DNA of 64,000 nucleotides from Microbacterium sp. LWH3-1.2 (GTDB lineage Bacteria; Actinomycetota; Actinomycetes; Actinomycetales; Microbacteriaceae), in contig NZ_JBEGIK010000001.1 of assembly GCF_040675855.1 (NCBI RefSeq), positions 620,001-684,000 of the forward strand, given 5' to 3'. Positions 35,785 to 44,683 of this stretch are shown piece by piece. The position numbers and the translations under genes are program-made. The notes beneath the pieces were generated by a model. It was given only the letters and a program-made list of their open reading frames with translations, was not told the DNA's origin and ran no database searches. How positions within the stretch are numbered: position 1 is the first letter of the stretch; each line of letters begins with the position of its first letter.

Positions 35785-37041
35785 TCAGGGAGTGACGCGG
35801 TCGTAGACCTCGACCATCGCCGCGGTGCGCGACGACTGCCGGAAGCGCTCGCGGATGGTCGGGTCGGGCACGCGGGCCGTTCCGGCGGAGATATCGGATG
35901 CTGCGGCCCGCAGCGCGTCGGCGAGCGCGGCGACCGACGGGTCGGGGGTGGCGCCGTCGCCCACGGCCCAGAAGCCGGTTCCGAGCTCGGCCGCCAGGTC
36001 GGGGTCGCTCACCACGGCCGGCGTCCCGAGCGATGCCGCCTCGAAGATCGTCATGCCCTGCGTCTCGAAGCCGATCGAGGTCTGCACGACGGCGTCCGCG
36101 GCTGCGATGCGCCGCAGGGTGCGGGCGTACGGCATCCGTCCCGCGAAGGTCACGGTCGCGCGAGGCAGGAGCCTCTCGACGAGACGCCGGGCCGCGCGCA
36201 GCTGCCCGCCCCCGCCGATGACCTCGACCTCCGCCTCGACCCCCGACGCGGCGAGCGCCTCGACGAAGGGCATCAGCCGCTTCTCGGGGCTCATCCGCCC
36301 GAGCCACACGAACCGCGGCCGACGCTCCAGAACCGACGCGGGGTCAGGCGGGATGTCGGGAAGAGCCGCGAGCACCTCGTCGAGCACGTCGTCGTCGATG
36401 CCGTTCCAGATGACATCGACCACCGCACCCACCGGCGCACGGGCCCCGGGCAGGACTCCGTTCGCCTCGAGCCGGCGCGCGAAATGCGTCGACGGGGCGG
36501 TGATGGCGGCGGCGCGGGCGCCGAACCGGCGCAGGTACGCCCAGCCGTCGTGCCCGCGCTCCGACTCGCCGGCGCGCCGCCCGAGCGCCCGGCGCTGCCA
36601 CGCGTTGAGAAGCCGCAGCACAGTCTTCGGGAGGGGCGTGGTCGCCTCGATCCCGACGTCGAGCCGGTTGTGCATCGTGTGCACGATCGGGATGCCGTGC
36701 CGCTCGGCGTATCGCACGCCGATGAACGCGCCCCAGAAGTCGCCCTGGATGTGCACCACGTCGACCGGCGGGCGGCCCGTCATCGCAGCGTCCAGCCACC
36801 GATCGGTGCGCCGCCCCGGCCACGTCATCGAGTATTCGCGGTCCGCCGTGATGGGGACCGACGGCAGGTCCACGTAGGCATGGTCGCCCGCCGCCGCCTG
36901 CGCCCGCGGGCCGTGCATCGCGGGGGCGACCATCGTGACGGTGTGACCGGCCTTCTCGAGGAAGCGCCGCTGCAGCCGCATCGAGACCTGCGCCCCGCCG
37001 AGCGACTCAGCGTGCTGGTCGCCGAACATCACGACGTGCAC
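35785..37041 (-). CDS. Glycosyltransferase family 4 protein (second of two)
   Basis: A 418-residue GT-B enzyme. The N-terminal acceptor domain begins VVMFGDQHAESLGGAQVSMR (glycine-rich loop) and includes VDVVHIQGDFWGAF. The C-terminal nucleotide-sugar domain has FVWLGRMSPEKRLMPFVEAL, VEVIGGGGQLRAA and the EX7E-type region TSIGFETQGMTIFEAASLGTPAVV. Such enzymes glycosylate lipids (PimB or MgtA-like) or cell-wall polymers at the inner membrane face. The GTG start lies six bases after the stop of the other glycosyltransferase gene. Confidence 0.88.
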   Translation of the reverse strand: MHVVMFGDQHAESLGGAQVSMRLQRRFLEKAGHTVTMVAPAMHGPRAQAAAGDHAYVDLPSVPITADREYSMTWPGRRTDRWLDAAMTGRPPVDVVHIQGDFWGAFIGVRYAERHGIPIVHTMHNRLDVGIEATTPLPKTVLRLLNAWQRRALGRRAGESERGHDGWAYLRRFGARAAAITAPSTHFARRLEANGVLPGARAPVGAVVDVIWNGIDDDVLDEVLAALPDIPPDPASVLERRPRFVWLGRMSPEKRLMPFVEALAASGVEAEVEVIGGGGQLRAARRLVERLLPRATVTFAGRMPYARTLRRIAAADAVVQTSIGFETQGMTIFEAASLGTPAVVSDPDLAAELGTGFWAVGDGATPDPSVAALADALRAAASDISAGTARVPDPTIRERFRQSSRTAAMVEVYDRVTP

Positions 37042-37047
37042 GGCGGC

Positions 37048-38265
37048 CTACTCGGGCAGGGGCTCGTCACGGTACAGCGCCTCGAACGTGTCGAGGGTGC
37101 GCTTCATGTCGTGCACCTTCACGCCCTCGAGCGAAGCCTGCTGCATGCGTGCACGATCCTCGGGCGACTGCGTCAGCACCGTCGTGAGCTTGGCGGCGAG
37201 GTCGTCGACGTCGCCGGGGCGGAAGAGGTAGCCGTTCTCGCCGTCGTGCACGAGGTGCGGGAGGGCCACCGCGTCGGCGGCGACGATCGGCAGGCCCGAC
37301 GCCATCGCCTCCATGGTCGCGATGGACTGCAGCTCGGCGATCGAGGCGATCACGAACAGGCTCGCGTAGGTGAGGAGCGACCGCAGCTCCTCGTCGGTGG
37401 TGTGGCCGTGGAAGTGCACGCGGTCGCCGAGGCCGAGCTCGCCGACGAGCTGCTCGAGGTTGCGGCGCTGGTCGCCCGAGCCCACGATGTCGAAGCGCAC
37501 ATCGAGCGCGGGGTCGAGCGTCGCGATCGCGCGCAGCACGACGTCGATCTGCTTCTCGGTCGTGAGCCGCCCGACGAACACCAGCCGGTGCGCGTCGCGG
37601 GGCGTGAGGTCGGCCGTGTAGTTCGAGGCGTCGATGCCGCAGCTGACGGGGATGACGTCCTTGATGTCGATCGTGCGCTCGAGGAACTCCGCCGCCTTGC
37701 GGGTCGGCGTCGTGACGGCGCGCGTCATCTTGAACGTGCGCTCCGCGTCCTCCCACGCGAGCTTGACCGCGTACTGCGTCCACGAGGGTGGGAGCACCGT
37801 GAAGTCGAGCACGTTCTCGGCCATGACGTGGTTCGTCGCGACGACGGGGATGCCGCGCTTGCGCGCCTCGCGCGTGAGGCCGCGTCCGATCACGATGTGG
37901 GACTGGATGTGCACCACGTCGGGCCGCACCTCGTCGAGCACGCGGCGGGCGTAGTACTTCGACCGGAACGGCATGACGAACGTGAGCCAGTCGTGCGGAT
38001 ACCAGCGCCACGACGGCAGTCGGTGCATCGTCATCGACTGGCCCTCGATGACCTCGGTGAACGTGCCGTGCTCGCGGTGCGTCTTGCTGGGCGCCATCAC
38101 GTGCACCTCATGACCGCGCTGCACCATGCCGGCGGCGAGGCGCTCCGCGAAGCGGGCGGCGCCGTTCACGTGCGGGAGGAACGTGTCGGCGCCGTAGAGG
38201 ATCGTCAGTGCGCGAGGACTCGCGGCGGCGGCGGGGGTGTCGTCGGGCGTCGCAGGATCGGTCAC
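37048..38265 (-). CDS. Glycosyltransferase family 4 protein (first of two)
   Basis: A 405-residue GT-B enzyme: ILYGADTFLPHVNGAARFAERLA, VDVVHIQSHIVIG-type acceptor sequence, then LVFVGRLTTEKQIDVVLRAI, FHGHTTDEELRSLLTYASLF and ELQSIATMEAMASGLPIVAADA, the EX7E donor-binding motif region. The GTG at 38265 is preferred because upstream residues of the open frame are arginine-rich, shadow-like sequence. First gene of a two-gene operon with another GT4, likely acting on the same glycolipid or polymer. Confidence 0.88.
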   Translation of the reverse strand: MTDPATPDDTPAAAASPRALTILYGADTFLPHVNGAARFAERLAAGMVQRGHEVHVMAPSKTHREHGTFTEVIEGQSMTMHRLPSWRWYPHDWLTFVMPFRSKYYARRVLDEVRPDVVHIQSHIVIGRGLTREARKRGIPVVATNHVMAENVLDFTVLPPSWTQYAVKLAWEDAERTFKMTRAVTTPTRKAAEFLERTIDIKDVIPVSCGIDASNYTADLTPRDAHRLVFVGRLTTEKQIDVVLRAIATLDPALDVRFDIVGSGDQRRNLEQLVGELGLGDRVHFHGHTTDEELRSLLTYASLFVIASIAELQSIATMEAMASGLPIVAADAVALPHLVHDGENGYLFRPGDVDDLAAKLTTVLTQSPEDRARMQQASLEGVKVHDMKRTLDTFEALYRDEPLPE

Positions 38266-38382
38266 GGGGTTGGAGGCCTGTCTGTGCGGCGGGGACGCGC
38301 GGCAGCGGCTGGTCGCCGCGCGCCCCTCCACCCTACCCGAGGGGTCCCGGAGGCTCCCCAGGAACGCGCCAGTCATGGCACG

Positions 38383-38388
38383 TACCCT
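38383..38388 (+). promoter_or_regulatory. -10 hexamer of leaderless promoter (gene at 38395)
   Basis: TACCCT, six bases before the ATG at 38395. Confidence 0.45.
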
Positions 38389-38394
38389 GGTCGC

Positions 38395-39033
38395 ATGCCC
38401 CGACTTCAGGCCGACGCCGACCCGAACCTCTGGGTGCCCGTGACCGAGTCACTCGGCTTGCGCGGGCGCCGTCACCGGAAGACGGCGATACGGATGCTGC
38501 TCAACCAGGCCGGCGGAATGATGATCGGCCCTGCGGGCGCGGCGCAGCTCGAGTCGCCCACGACCGGTCGGCAGCCGCGCTCCGGGTCTGGCTTCGCCGC
38601 CTGGGCGATGAGCCAGGCGGCGCCGTTCCTGATCCGCAAGGCGGCGGGCCGCGTTCTCGTCTGGGTGTGGAAGGCCGACGCCGAGCTCGTCGTGGTGATG
38701 GCGCAGGTGCAGCAGGCCACGAACGACCTCCGGGCCGCGCGCGCCATGATGCCGATGGAGTACGACGACACCGAGAGCTTCCGCAACCCCTACCTCGGCG
38801 TCGGCGAGAAGCTCGAGATGGCGCTGCCGTCCGACCAGCGCACCCCGCCGTTCGCCACGTACACGTGGGACACCGGCACGCACTTCGTCACCGTGACCGC
38901 GGTGTGCTCCGACCGCGAGCGCTTCGGCACCGTGATCGGCAGCGTCGACGACCTCGCGCGCACCCTCCGCGTCGTCGACGACCTCACGGTCGGCGAGTCG
39001 CCCGAGGTGCTCCGCATCGAGCCGAAGAACTGA
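38395..39033 (+). CDS. Hypothetical protein, 212 residues
   Basis: I do not recognise this protein. It begins MPRLQADADPNLWVPVTESL, has a central weakly hydrophobic stretch (LNQAGGMMIGPAGAAQLE) and FLIRKAAGRVLVWVW, and a C-terminal part with TYTWDTGTHFVTVTAVCSDR and RFGTVIGSVDDLARTLRVVD. No signal peptide or clear membrane helix. The N-terminal tail and C-terminal beta-rich half suggest a two-part cytosolic protein. It is divergent from the glycosyltransferase operon and 11 bp upstream of the LLM oxidoreductase gene, so those two may be cotranscribed. The start is six bases after TACCCT. Confidence 0.7.
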   Translation: MPRLQADADPNLWVPVTESLGLRGRRHRKTAIRMLLNQAGGMMIGPAGAAQLESPTTGRQPRSGSGFAAWAMSQAAPFLIRKAAGRVLVWVWKADAELVVVMAQVQQATNDLRAARAMMPMEYDDTESFRNPYLGVGEKLEMALPSDQRTPPFATYTWDTGTHFVTVTAVCSDRERFGTVIGSVDDLARTLRVVDDLTVGESPEVLRIEPKN

Positions 39034-39044
39034 GGCTCCGGGTC

Positions 39045-39884
39045 GTGACCGAGCCGAAGCATCCGTCGTCCCATCGCCCCCTGCGGATCGGCGTGCAGCT
39101 CGCGCCCCAGCACGGGTCGTACACGGGCTATCGCGACGCCGTGCTGCGCGCGGAGGAGCTCGGCGTCGACGTCGTCTTCACCTGGGACCACTTCTTCCCG
39201 CTCACCGAGCCGTTCGACGCGCCGCACTTCGAGGCGTGGACGGTGCTCGCCGCGATGGCCGAACAGACCGAGCGCGTCGAGTTCGGTCCGCTCGTCAACT
39301 GCAGCTCGTACCGCAACCCCGACCTGCAAGCCGACATGGCCCGCACGGTCGACCACATCAGCGCCCGCGCGCCCGGTGCGGGCCGGCTCATCTTCGGCAC
39401 CGGATCGGGCTGGGCGCAGCACGACTACGACGAGTACGGCTACGAGTTCGGCACCGTGGGCTCGCGCCTCGACGATCTCGCTGCGGACCTGGCGCGCGTG
39501 CGCGCCCGCTGGGACCGTCTGAACCCGCCGCCGACGCGGCGGATCCCGATCCTCATCGGCGGCCAGGGCGAGCGCAAGACGCTGCGGCTGGTCGCCCAGC
39601 ACGCCGACATCTGGCACACGTTCACGTCGCTGTACGAGCTGCCGCGCAAGATCGGCGTGCTGCACGAATGGTGCGCGCGCGAGGGTCGCGACCCTGCCGA
39701 CATCGAGTTGTCGACCGGATACACGGTGCGCGGATTCGGCCCACTGCTCGAGCGGACGGATGCCGCGTCCCACCTGTACGACCTCGGCTTCCGGCTGATC
39801 GTCCCTGCGATCGACGGTCCCGACTACGACCTCGCGCCGGTGAAGGCGCTCCTGGACTGGCGCGACCGGATCAACGGACTCTGA
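39045..39884 (+). CDS. LLM class F420-dependent oxidoreductase
   Basis: A 279-residue TIM-barrel enzyme of the luciferase-like superfamily: LRIGVQLAPQHGSYTGYRDA, LGVDVVFTWDHFFPLTEP (the strand with the active-site Asp-His), FGPLVNCSSYRNPDLQADMA, LIFGTGSGWAQHDYDEYGY and RIPILIGGQGERKTLRLVA. The pattern fits F420-dependent rather than FMN-dependent members in actinobacteria. The GTG lies 11 bp after the preceding stop. Substrate unknown. Confidence 0.9.
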   Translation: MTEPKHPSSHRPLRIGVQLAPQHGSYTGYRDAVLRAEELGVDVVFTWDHFFPLTEPFDAPHFEAWTVLAAMAEQTERVEFGPLVNCSSYRNPDLQADMARTVDHISARAPGAGRLIFGTGSGWAQHDYDEYGYEFGTVGSRLDDLAADLARVRARWDRLNPPPTRRIPILIGGQGERKTLRLVAQHADIWHTFTSLYELPRKIGVLHEWCAREGRDPADIELSTGYTVRGFGPLLERTDAASHLYDLGFRLIVPAIDGPDYDLAPVKALLDWRDRINGL

Positions 39885-39945
39885 CGGCGATCGGCCGATA
39901 CGGTGGCCACGCCGATATCGTTCGACACCGCCAGGAGGCACGCCC

Positions 39946-40617
39946 ATGGGCACCGTCATCGGAGAGATCCTTCCGCTCGCCCTCGGTGTGGCGATCAGCC
40001 CGATCCCGATCATCGCGGCGATCCTCATGCTCCTGTCCCCGAAGGCGCGGGTCACGAGCGTCGGGTTCCTGCTCGGCTGGGTGCTCGGCATCGTCGTCGC
40101 CGTAACGCTGTTCACGCTGCTGTCGTCGATCCTCCCCTCGCAGGACTCGGATGCCTCGACGCCGACCAAGGGCGTGATCCAGCTCGTGCTGGGGGCGGGG
40201 CTGCTGCTCCTCGCGCTGCGCCAGTGGCGCCGGCGACCCCGGGCAGGCGCGGAGCCGGCGATGCCGAAGTGGATGCAGGCGATCGACAAGGTCACTTTCC
40301 CGGTCGCTTTCGGCCTCGGTTTCCTCCTGTCGGCGGTCAACCCGAAGAACCTCCTCATGGCTGCAGCCACCGGCGTCGACATCGGTTCGGCGGGCCTCGA
40401 CGTCGGCTCGATCGTGCTCGCGATCGCGATCTTCACGTTGATCGCCGCATCCACCGTCCTCGTCCCGGTGGTCGGCTACCTCATCGCCGCCGAGAAGCTC
40501 CGCGGACCGCTCGACGCGCTGCGCGTGTGGCTCGCGAAGGAGAACGCGGTCATCATGGCCGTGCTGCTGCTCGTCATCGGCGTCTCGCTCATCGGCAAGG
40601 GCATCGGCAGCTTCTGA
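39946..40617 (+). CDS. GAP family membrane protein
   Basis: A 223-residue protein with six predicted helices of the GAP/Sap (glycolipid-addressing) type: LPLALGVAISPIPIIAAILML, VGFLLGWVLGIVVAVTLF, and VAFGLGFLLSAVNPKNLLMA. In mycobacteria such proteins are needed to move glycopeptidolipids or sulfolipids to the surface. The nearby glycosyltransferases fit a glycolipid theme, though they are transcribed in the opposite direction. AGGAGG lies upstream of the ATG. Confidence 0.85.
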   Translation: MGTVIGEILPLALGVAISPIPIIAAILMLLSPKARVTSVGFLLGWVLGIVVAVTLFTLLSSILPSQDSDASTPTKGVIQLVLGAGLLLLALRQWRRRPRAGAEPAMPKWMQAIDKVTFPVAFGLGFLLSAVNPKNLLMAAATGVDIGSAGLDVGSIVLAIAIFTLIAASTVLVPVVGYLIAAEKLRGPLDALRVWLAKENAVIMAVLLLVIGVSLIGKGIGSF

Positions 40618-40628
40618 TCCGCCGCCGC

Positions 40629-40683
40629 CTGCTCACCTGTCACGATGTGCAGGGTCGGGCGGCGCGTCGTGACAGGTGAGCAG
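40629..40683. repeat. Perfect 17-bp inverted repeat upstream of the FGE gene
   Basis: CTGCTCACCTGTCACGA (40629-40645) and its exact complement (40667-40683) around a 21-base loop. It lies 11 bp after the GAP stop and 37 bp before the FGE start; either terminator or operator. Confidence 0.8.
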
Positions 40684-40720
40684 CGGGCCGTGGGGATTCG
40701 CGGCGGGCTACGGTGGAGCG

Positions 40721-41635
40721 GTGACTTCGGCGACCCACGACCAGGTGCTCCTCGACGGCGGCGTGTTCCGCATGGGGTCCGACGAGTTCTACCCCGACGA
40801 GCAGCCCGTGCACGAGCGCGAGGTCGCGCCGTTCCGCATCGACCGGCGCGCGGTCACCAACGCGCAGTACGCCGAGTTCGTCGACGACACCGGGTACGTC
40901 ACGGTCGCCGAGCGCGAGCTCGACCCGGCCGCGTTCGAGGGCGCGGACCCCGCGGACCTCGTCCCTGGCGCGATGGTGTTCACCCCGACCGCCGGCCCCG
41001 TCGACCTGCGCGACTGGCGCAACTGGTGGCGGTGGCAGCCGGGCGCGTTCTGGCGCCGGCCGTTCGGACCCGCGTCCTCGATCGACGAGCGGATGCAGCA
41101 TCCGGTCGTCCACGTCGCCTTCGAGGACGCGACCGCCTACGCCGAGTGGGCGGGCCTGCGCCTGCCCTCCGAGGCCGAGCACGAGTACGCCGCCCGCGGC
41201 GGGCTCGCAGGGGCGCGGTTCGCATGGGGCGACGAGGCCTACCCGGGCGGCGTGGCGCAGGCGAACTCGTGGCTCGGGCGGTTCCCGTACGACAACCAGG
41301 GCGTCGGGGATGCCGCGCCCGTCGGCTCATACGAGCCCAACGGCTACGGCCTCTACGACATGACCGGAAACGTCTGGGAGTGGACCACCGACTACTACAC
41401 ACCGCGGCACCTCCGCCTGTCGGACAAGCCCGTCGACGCCGGCAAACGCGCGAACCTGCTCGCCGCCGCGAGCGCCCAGGAGGGATTCCCGGCGATCCCT
41501 CGACGCGTACTCAAGGGCGGGTCGCACCTGTGCTCGCCGGAGTACTGCCTGCGCTTCCGCCCCGCGGCCCGCTCGCCCCAGGCGGAGGACACCGGCATGT
41601 CGCACATCGGATTCCGCTGCGCGAGCGACGCCTGA
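40721..41635 (+). CDS. Formylglycine-generating enzyme (SUMF1/FGE family)
   Basis: A 304-residue protein. MGSDEFYPDEQPVHEREVAP at the start, YAEWAGLRLPSEAEHEYAAR, GLYDMTGNVWEWTTDYY and the C-terminal GGSHLCSPEYCLRFR and IGFRCA give the full FGE-sulfatase domain. The copper-binding and catalytic Cys pair is conserved (C271 and C276), so this is likely a true aerobic FGE that converts a Cys in CxPxR of a sulfatase to formylglycine. No sulfatase gene is in the window. The GTG at 40721 has GGTGGAG upstream; an in-frame ATG at 40676 overlaps the inverted repeat. Confidence 0.9.
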   Translation: MTSATHDQVLLDGGVFRMGSDEFYPDEQPVHEREVAPFRIDRRAVTNAQYAEFVDDTGYVTVAERELDPAAFEGADPADLVPGAMVFTPTAGPVDLRDWRNWWRWQPGAFWRRPFGPASSIDERMQHPVVHVAFEDATAYAEWAGLRLPSEAEHEYAARGGLAGARFAWGDEAYPGGVAQANSWLGRFPYDNQGVGDAAPVGSYEPNGYGLYDMTGNVWEWTTDYYTPRHLRLSDKPVDAGKRANLLAAASAQEGFPAIPRRVLKGGSHLCSPEYCLRFRPAARSPQAEDTGMSHIGFRCASDA

Positions 41636-41735
41636 CCGGCGCGCGAACGGCCCAGGTCCTGCCAGTAACGGTCCGCACGAGCGAGACGGGGGCAGATGCC
41701 GCGGCATCCGTCCCCTCGTCGTCTCGACGCGCGTG

Positions 41736-42842
41736 TCAGGCCGACGCCGCCGCGAGGGCGTCCTCGACCGTGGCGTGCCCACGACCGGCGGTCTGGAGCA
41801 CTTGGTACCACGGCGTCTTCTGCGCGACGGCGGCGGCGGACCCGGGCAGCGCGGCGAGATGCAGCATCACCCCGTGGTGCGCCAGTTCGCGGTCCAGATC
41901 GGCGAGCATGTCGAGCACCGTCATCGTCATGACGTCCTGACGCTCGAGGTCGAGCACCAGGGCGGTCGCCTTCTCGCGTGCGGCGAGCGCGGCGAGCGCA
42001 TGCTCGTTCTCGAGGACGCTCGCCGTGTAGACCTCGCGCATGACGTGGACGGCGACGACGTCGCCGCGACGCGCCTCGATCTCGAGCTTCGGGGTGTTGA
42101 GCTCGCGCAGCACCATCACGAGGGTGGCCGCGACCCCCACCGCGACCGCGGCGAGCAGCCCGGCAGACAGCCCCACCAGCGCCACGGCGACGGCGAGCCA
42201 GAAGTCCCGGGGGCTGATCCGCGCCCACCGGACGAGCTCGGGGATGTCGATGAGACCGCTCACGGCGACGAACACCAGTGCCGCGAGCGTCGCCTGGGGC
42301 AGCAGGCTCAGCACGGGTCCGAGGAACAGCGCGACCAGCACGGCGAGCGCGACGGTCACCAGGGTCGAGGCCTGCGTCTTGGCGCCGGCGCTCTGGTTGA
42401 CCGCGCTCTGCGAGAACCCGCCGGCGGCCGGCATGGTCGTGAAGAACGCACCCGCGACGTTGGCGGCGCCGGTCGCCAGCAGCTCCTGGTTGCTGTCGAT
42501 CTGCGGCTCTATCGGCCGACGGATGCCGCGGGCCACCGCCGCGGACTCGAGGAAGGCCATCACGGCGATCGCCAGTGCACCGGGCACGAGCGCCGGAAGG
42601 GCTGAGAAGTCGGGGAGCCCCGGAAGGGGCAGGCCCGAGGGAACCGGCGCGATGAGGGCGACGCCCGCGTCGTCGAGTCCGGCGAACGCGACGAGGAGGA
42701 TGCCCGCGACGACGACCACGAGCCCGCCGGGCACCTTCGGCGCGAACCTCCGCAGCAGCAGCGTCGCGATCGACCCCGCCGACAGGGCGACGGTCGCCCC
42801 GTCGATGCTGCCGAGAGCCTCGGCCACCGCCGCGAGCGGGTG
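41736..42842 (-). pseudogene. 5'-truncated SulP transporter/STAS gene
   Basis: The translation matches the C-terminal two thirds of a SulP transporter, starting abruptly at HPLAAVAEALGSIDGA, which in intact members lies after the first five or six membrane helices. It then continues through RRFAPKVPGGLVVVVAGILL, ELLATGAANVAGAFFTTMPA and QSAVNQSAGAKTQ, and ends in an intact STAS domain. No N-terminal half, with its substrate-binding helices, is found upstream; the space is taken by the divergent cardiolipin synthase gene. The junction carries a GCGGCATCCG motif. The frame is open, so the remnant may still be made, but transport function is unlikely. Confidence 0.7.
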
Positions 42843-42917
42843 CCGATGACCGGGCGACGCGGCATCCGTCCGCAGACTCACTCGAATCGGACGACGCGCC
42901 CGAGCGCCCGGCGATGC

Positions 42918-42923
42918 CACACT
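42918..42923 (+). promoter_or_regulatory. -10 hexamer of leaderless promoter (cls)
   Basis: CACACT, six bases before the GTG at 42930. Confidence 0.45.
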
Positions 42924-42929
42924 TACCCC

Positions 42930-44405
42930 GTGGACTCCGGTTTCTTCGCCAACCTGACCTGGTCGCTCGCGGCGCTCGTACACGCCGCGATCGTCATCAC
43001 CGCGCTCATCGTCATCCCTCGCGGGCGCAAGCCCACGGCGGCGATGGCGTGGATCCTGCTCATCGTCGTCCTGCCGGGCGTCGGTGTGCTCCTCTACCTC
43101 GTCATCGGCAACTTCCGCCTGCCGGCGAAGAGGCGTGCCGAGCAGGCGCGCATCGACGAGATCATCCGCAGCAGGGTCGCCGACAACGCGTTGGATGAGA
43201 TGGATGCCTCGTGGCCGCGGTGGTTCCAGCGCGTGGTGCAGCAGAACCAGACGCTCACCGCCCTTCCCGCGTCGGCCGGCAACGAGGCGACGCTCCTACC
43301 CCACTACCAGGAGTCGATCGACGCGATGACCTCGGAGCTCGACACCGCGAAGGACTTCGTGCACATCGAGTTCTTCATCGTCGGATGGGACGACACCACC
43401 CGCGGATTCTTTGCCGCGATGGAACGCGCCGTCGCGCGCGGGGTGACGGTGCGCCTCCTGGCCGATTACGTCGCGACCAAGAAGGTGTCCGACAGCAAGA
43501 AGATGGTCGCCGAGCTCGACCGCATCGGCGTGAAATGGGCATGGATGCTCCCGGTGGAACCCTTCAAGGGCAAGTACCAGCGCCCCGACCTGCGCAACCA
43601 CCGCAAGATCGTCGTGGTCGACGGCCGCGTCGGCTTCATGGGCTCGCAGAACCTGATCGCCCGGCACTACGACTCGCCCAAGAACATCAAGCGCGGCCTC
43701 AAGTGGCAGGAGCTCATGACGCGGCTGACCGGGCCGGTCGTCGCATCCGTCAACACCGTCTTCCTGTCGGACTGGCTCATCGAGACCGGCGAAGACCTCT
43801 CACAGACCGCGCAGGTGCCTGCCGCGCAGCTGCCGGTGTCGACCGCGCCTGACGCGCTGCAGTGCCAGGTGGTGCCGTCGGGACCGGGCTACGACACCGA
43901 GAACAACCTGCGGCTGTTCCTGTCGCTCATCTACGGCGCGACAGAGAAGGTCATCCTGACCAGCCCGTACTTCGTGCCCGACGAGGCGATGGTCTACGCC
44001 ATCACCAGCGCGTGCCAGCGCGGCCTCGAGGTGCAGCTTTTCGTCTCCGAGATCGGCGACCAGTTCATGGTGTGGCATGCCCAGCGGTCGTACTACACGG
44101 CGCTGCTCGAGGCCGGCGTGCGCATCTTCCTATATCCGGAGCCGTTCATCCTGCACTCGAAGCACTTCTCGATCGACGACGACATCGCCGTGATCGGCTC
44201 GAGCAACATGGACATCCGCTCGTTCAGCCTCAACAGCGAGGTCTCGCTCATGGTGCGCGGCGAGTCCTTCGTCGCCGGCATGCGCGAGGTCGAGCAGGCC
44301 TACCGCGACGCCGGCCGCGAACTCACCCTCGAGGAGTGGCGCCGCGAGCCCGCCAAGGCGACCTTCCTCGACGGCCTGATGCGCCTCACGTCTGCGCTGA
44401 ACTGA
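42930..44405 (+). CDS. cls: Cardiolipin synthase (PLD family)
   Basis: A 491-residue membrane enzyme that joins two phosphatidylglycerol molecules, or PG with CDP-diacylglycerol-type donors. Two N-terminal helices (LAALVHAAIVITALIVIP, AMAWILLIVVLPGVGVLLYL) carry the PLDc_N domain. Two catalytic HKD motifs follow: HRKIVVVDGR (from H224) and HSKHFSIDDD (from H409), each with the SxN that completes the site. The GTG start is six bases after CACACT. A strong GGATGC hairpin follows the stop. It diverges from the truncated SulP gene. Confidence 0.95.
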   Translation: MDSGFFANLTWSLAALVHAAIVITALIVIPRGRKPTAAMAWILLIVVLPGVGVLLYLVIGNFRLPAKRRAEQARIDEIIRSRVADNALDEMDASWPRWFQRVVQQNQTLTALPASAGNEATLLPHYQESIDAMTSELDTAKDFVHIEFFIVGWDDTTRGFFAAMERAVARGVTVRLLADYVATKKVSDSKKMVAELDRIGVKWAWMLPVEPFKGKYQRPDLRNHRKIVVVDGRVGFMGSQNLIARHYDSPKNIKRGLKWQELMTRLTGPVVASVNTVFLSDWLIETGEDLSQTAQVPAAQLPVSTAPDALQCQVVPSGPGYDTENNLRLFLSLIYGATEKVILTSPYFVPDEAMVYAITSACQRGLEVQLFVSEIGDQFMVWHAQRSYYTALLEAGVRIFLYPEPFILHSKHFSIDDDIAVIGSSNMDIRSFSLNSEVSLMVRGESFVAGMREVEQAYRDAGRELTLEEWRREPAKATFLDGLMRLTSALN

Positions 44406-44417
44406 CGTGTCGGGCGA

Positions 44418-44442
44418 CGGATGCCTCGGCCCGAGGCATCCG
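44418..44442 (+). terminator. GGATGC-type hairpin after cls
   Basis: CGGATGCCTCGG and CCGAGGCATCCG, perfect 12-bp arms around one base, 13 bp past the stop. Confidence 0.55.
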
Positions 44443-44477
44443 CCCCCTCGGTGGTGTCCGCGGCCCGTGCCGCCTTG

Positions 44478-44562
44478 CTCCTCATTTGAGGACCATTGCC
44501 GAGATGAGGTGCGCGCTCGCCGATTCGATCCTCATCTCGGCAACAATCCTCAGTTGAGGATC
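44478..44562. repeat. 85-bp double-palindrome element, copy A3
   Basis: Starts CTCCTCATTTGAGGA, inner arms GCCGAGATGAGG and CCTCATCTCGGC, ends CCTCAGTTGAGGATC. It lies between cls and the DUF559 gene; copies A4 and A5 lie on the other side of that gene. Confidence 0.85.
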
Positions 44563-44671
44563 GGGCGTGTGGGGTCAGACACCGCTCGACCTCGCCTCCT
44601 CCCCAGGGCGCACGGAGCGGCGGTTCTCACCGGATCTCCGCTCGCGCGGTGAGTACGCGGCATGGGGCATC

Positions 44672-44677
44672 CACCCT
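44672..44677 (+). promoter_or_regulatory. -10 hexamer of leaderless promoter (DUF559 gene)
   Basis: CACCCT, six bases before the ATG at 44684. It supports this start over a longer frame to 44567. Confidence 0.4.
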
Positions 44678-44683
44678 GAATCG

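Noticed and set aside
44567..44683. Longer start for the DUF559 gene
   Set aside because: The extra 39 residues show no family similarity and lie upstream of the CACCCT hexamer at 44672.
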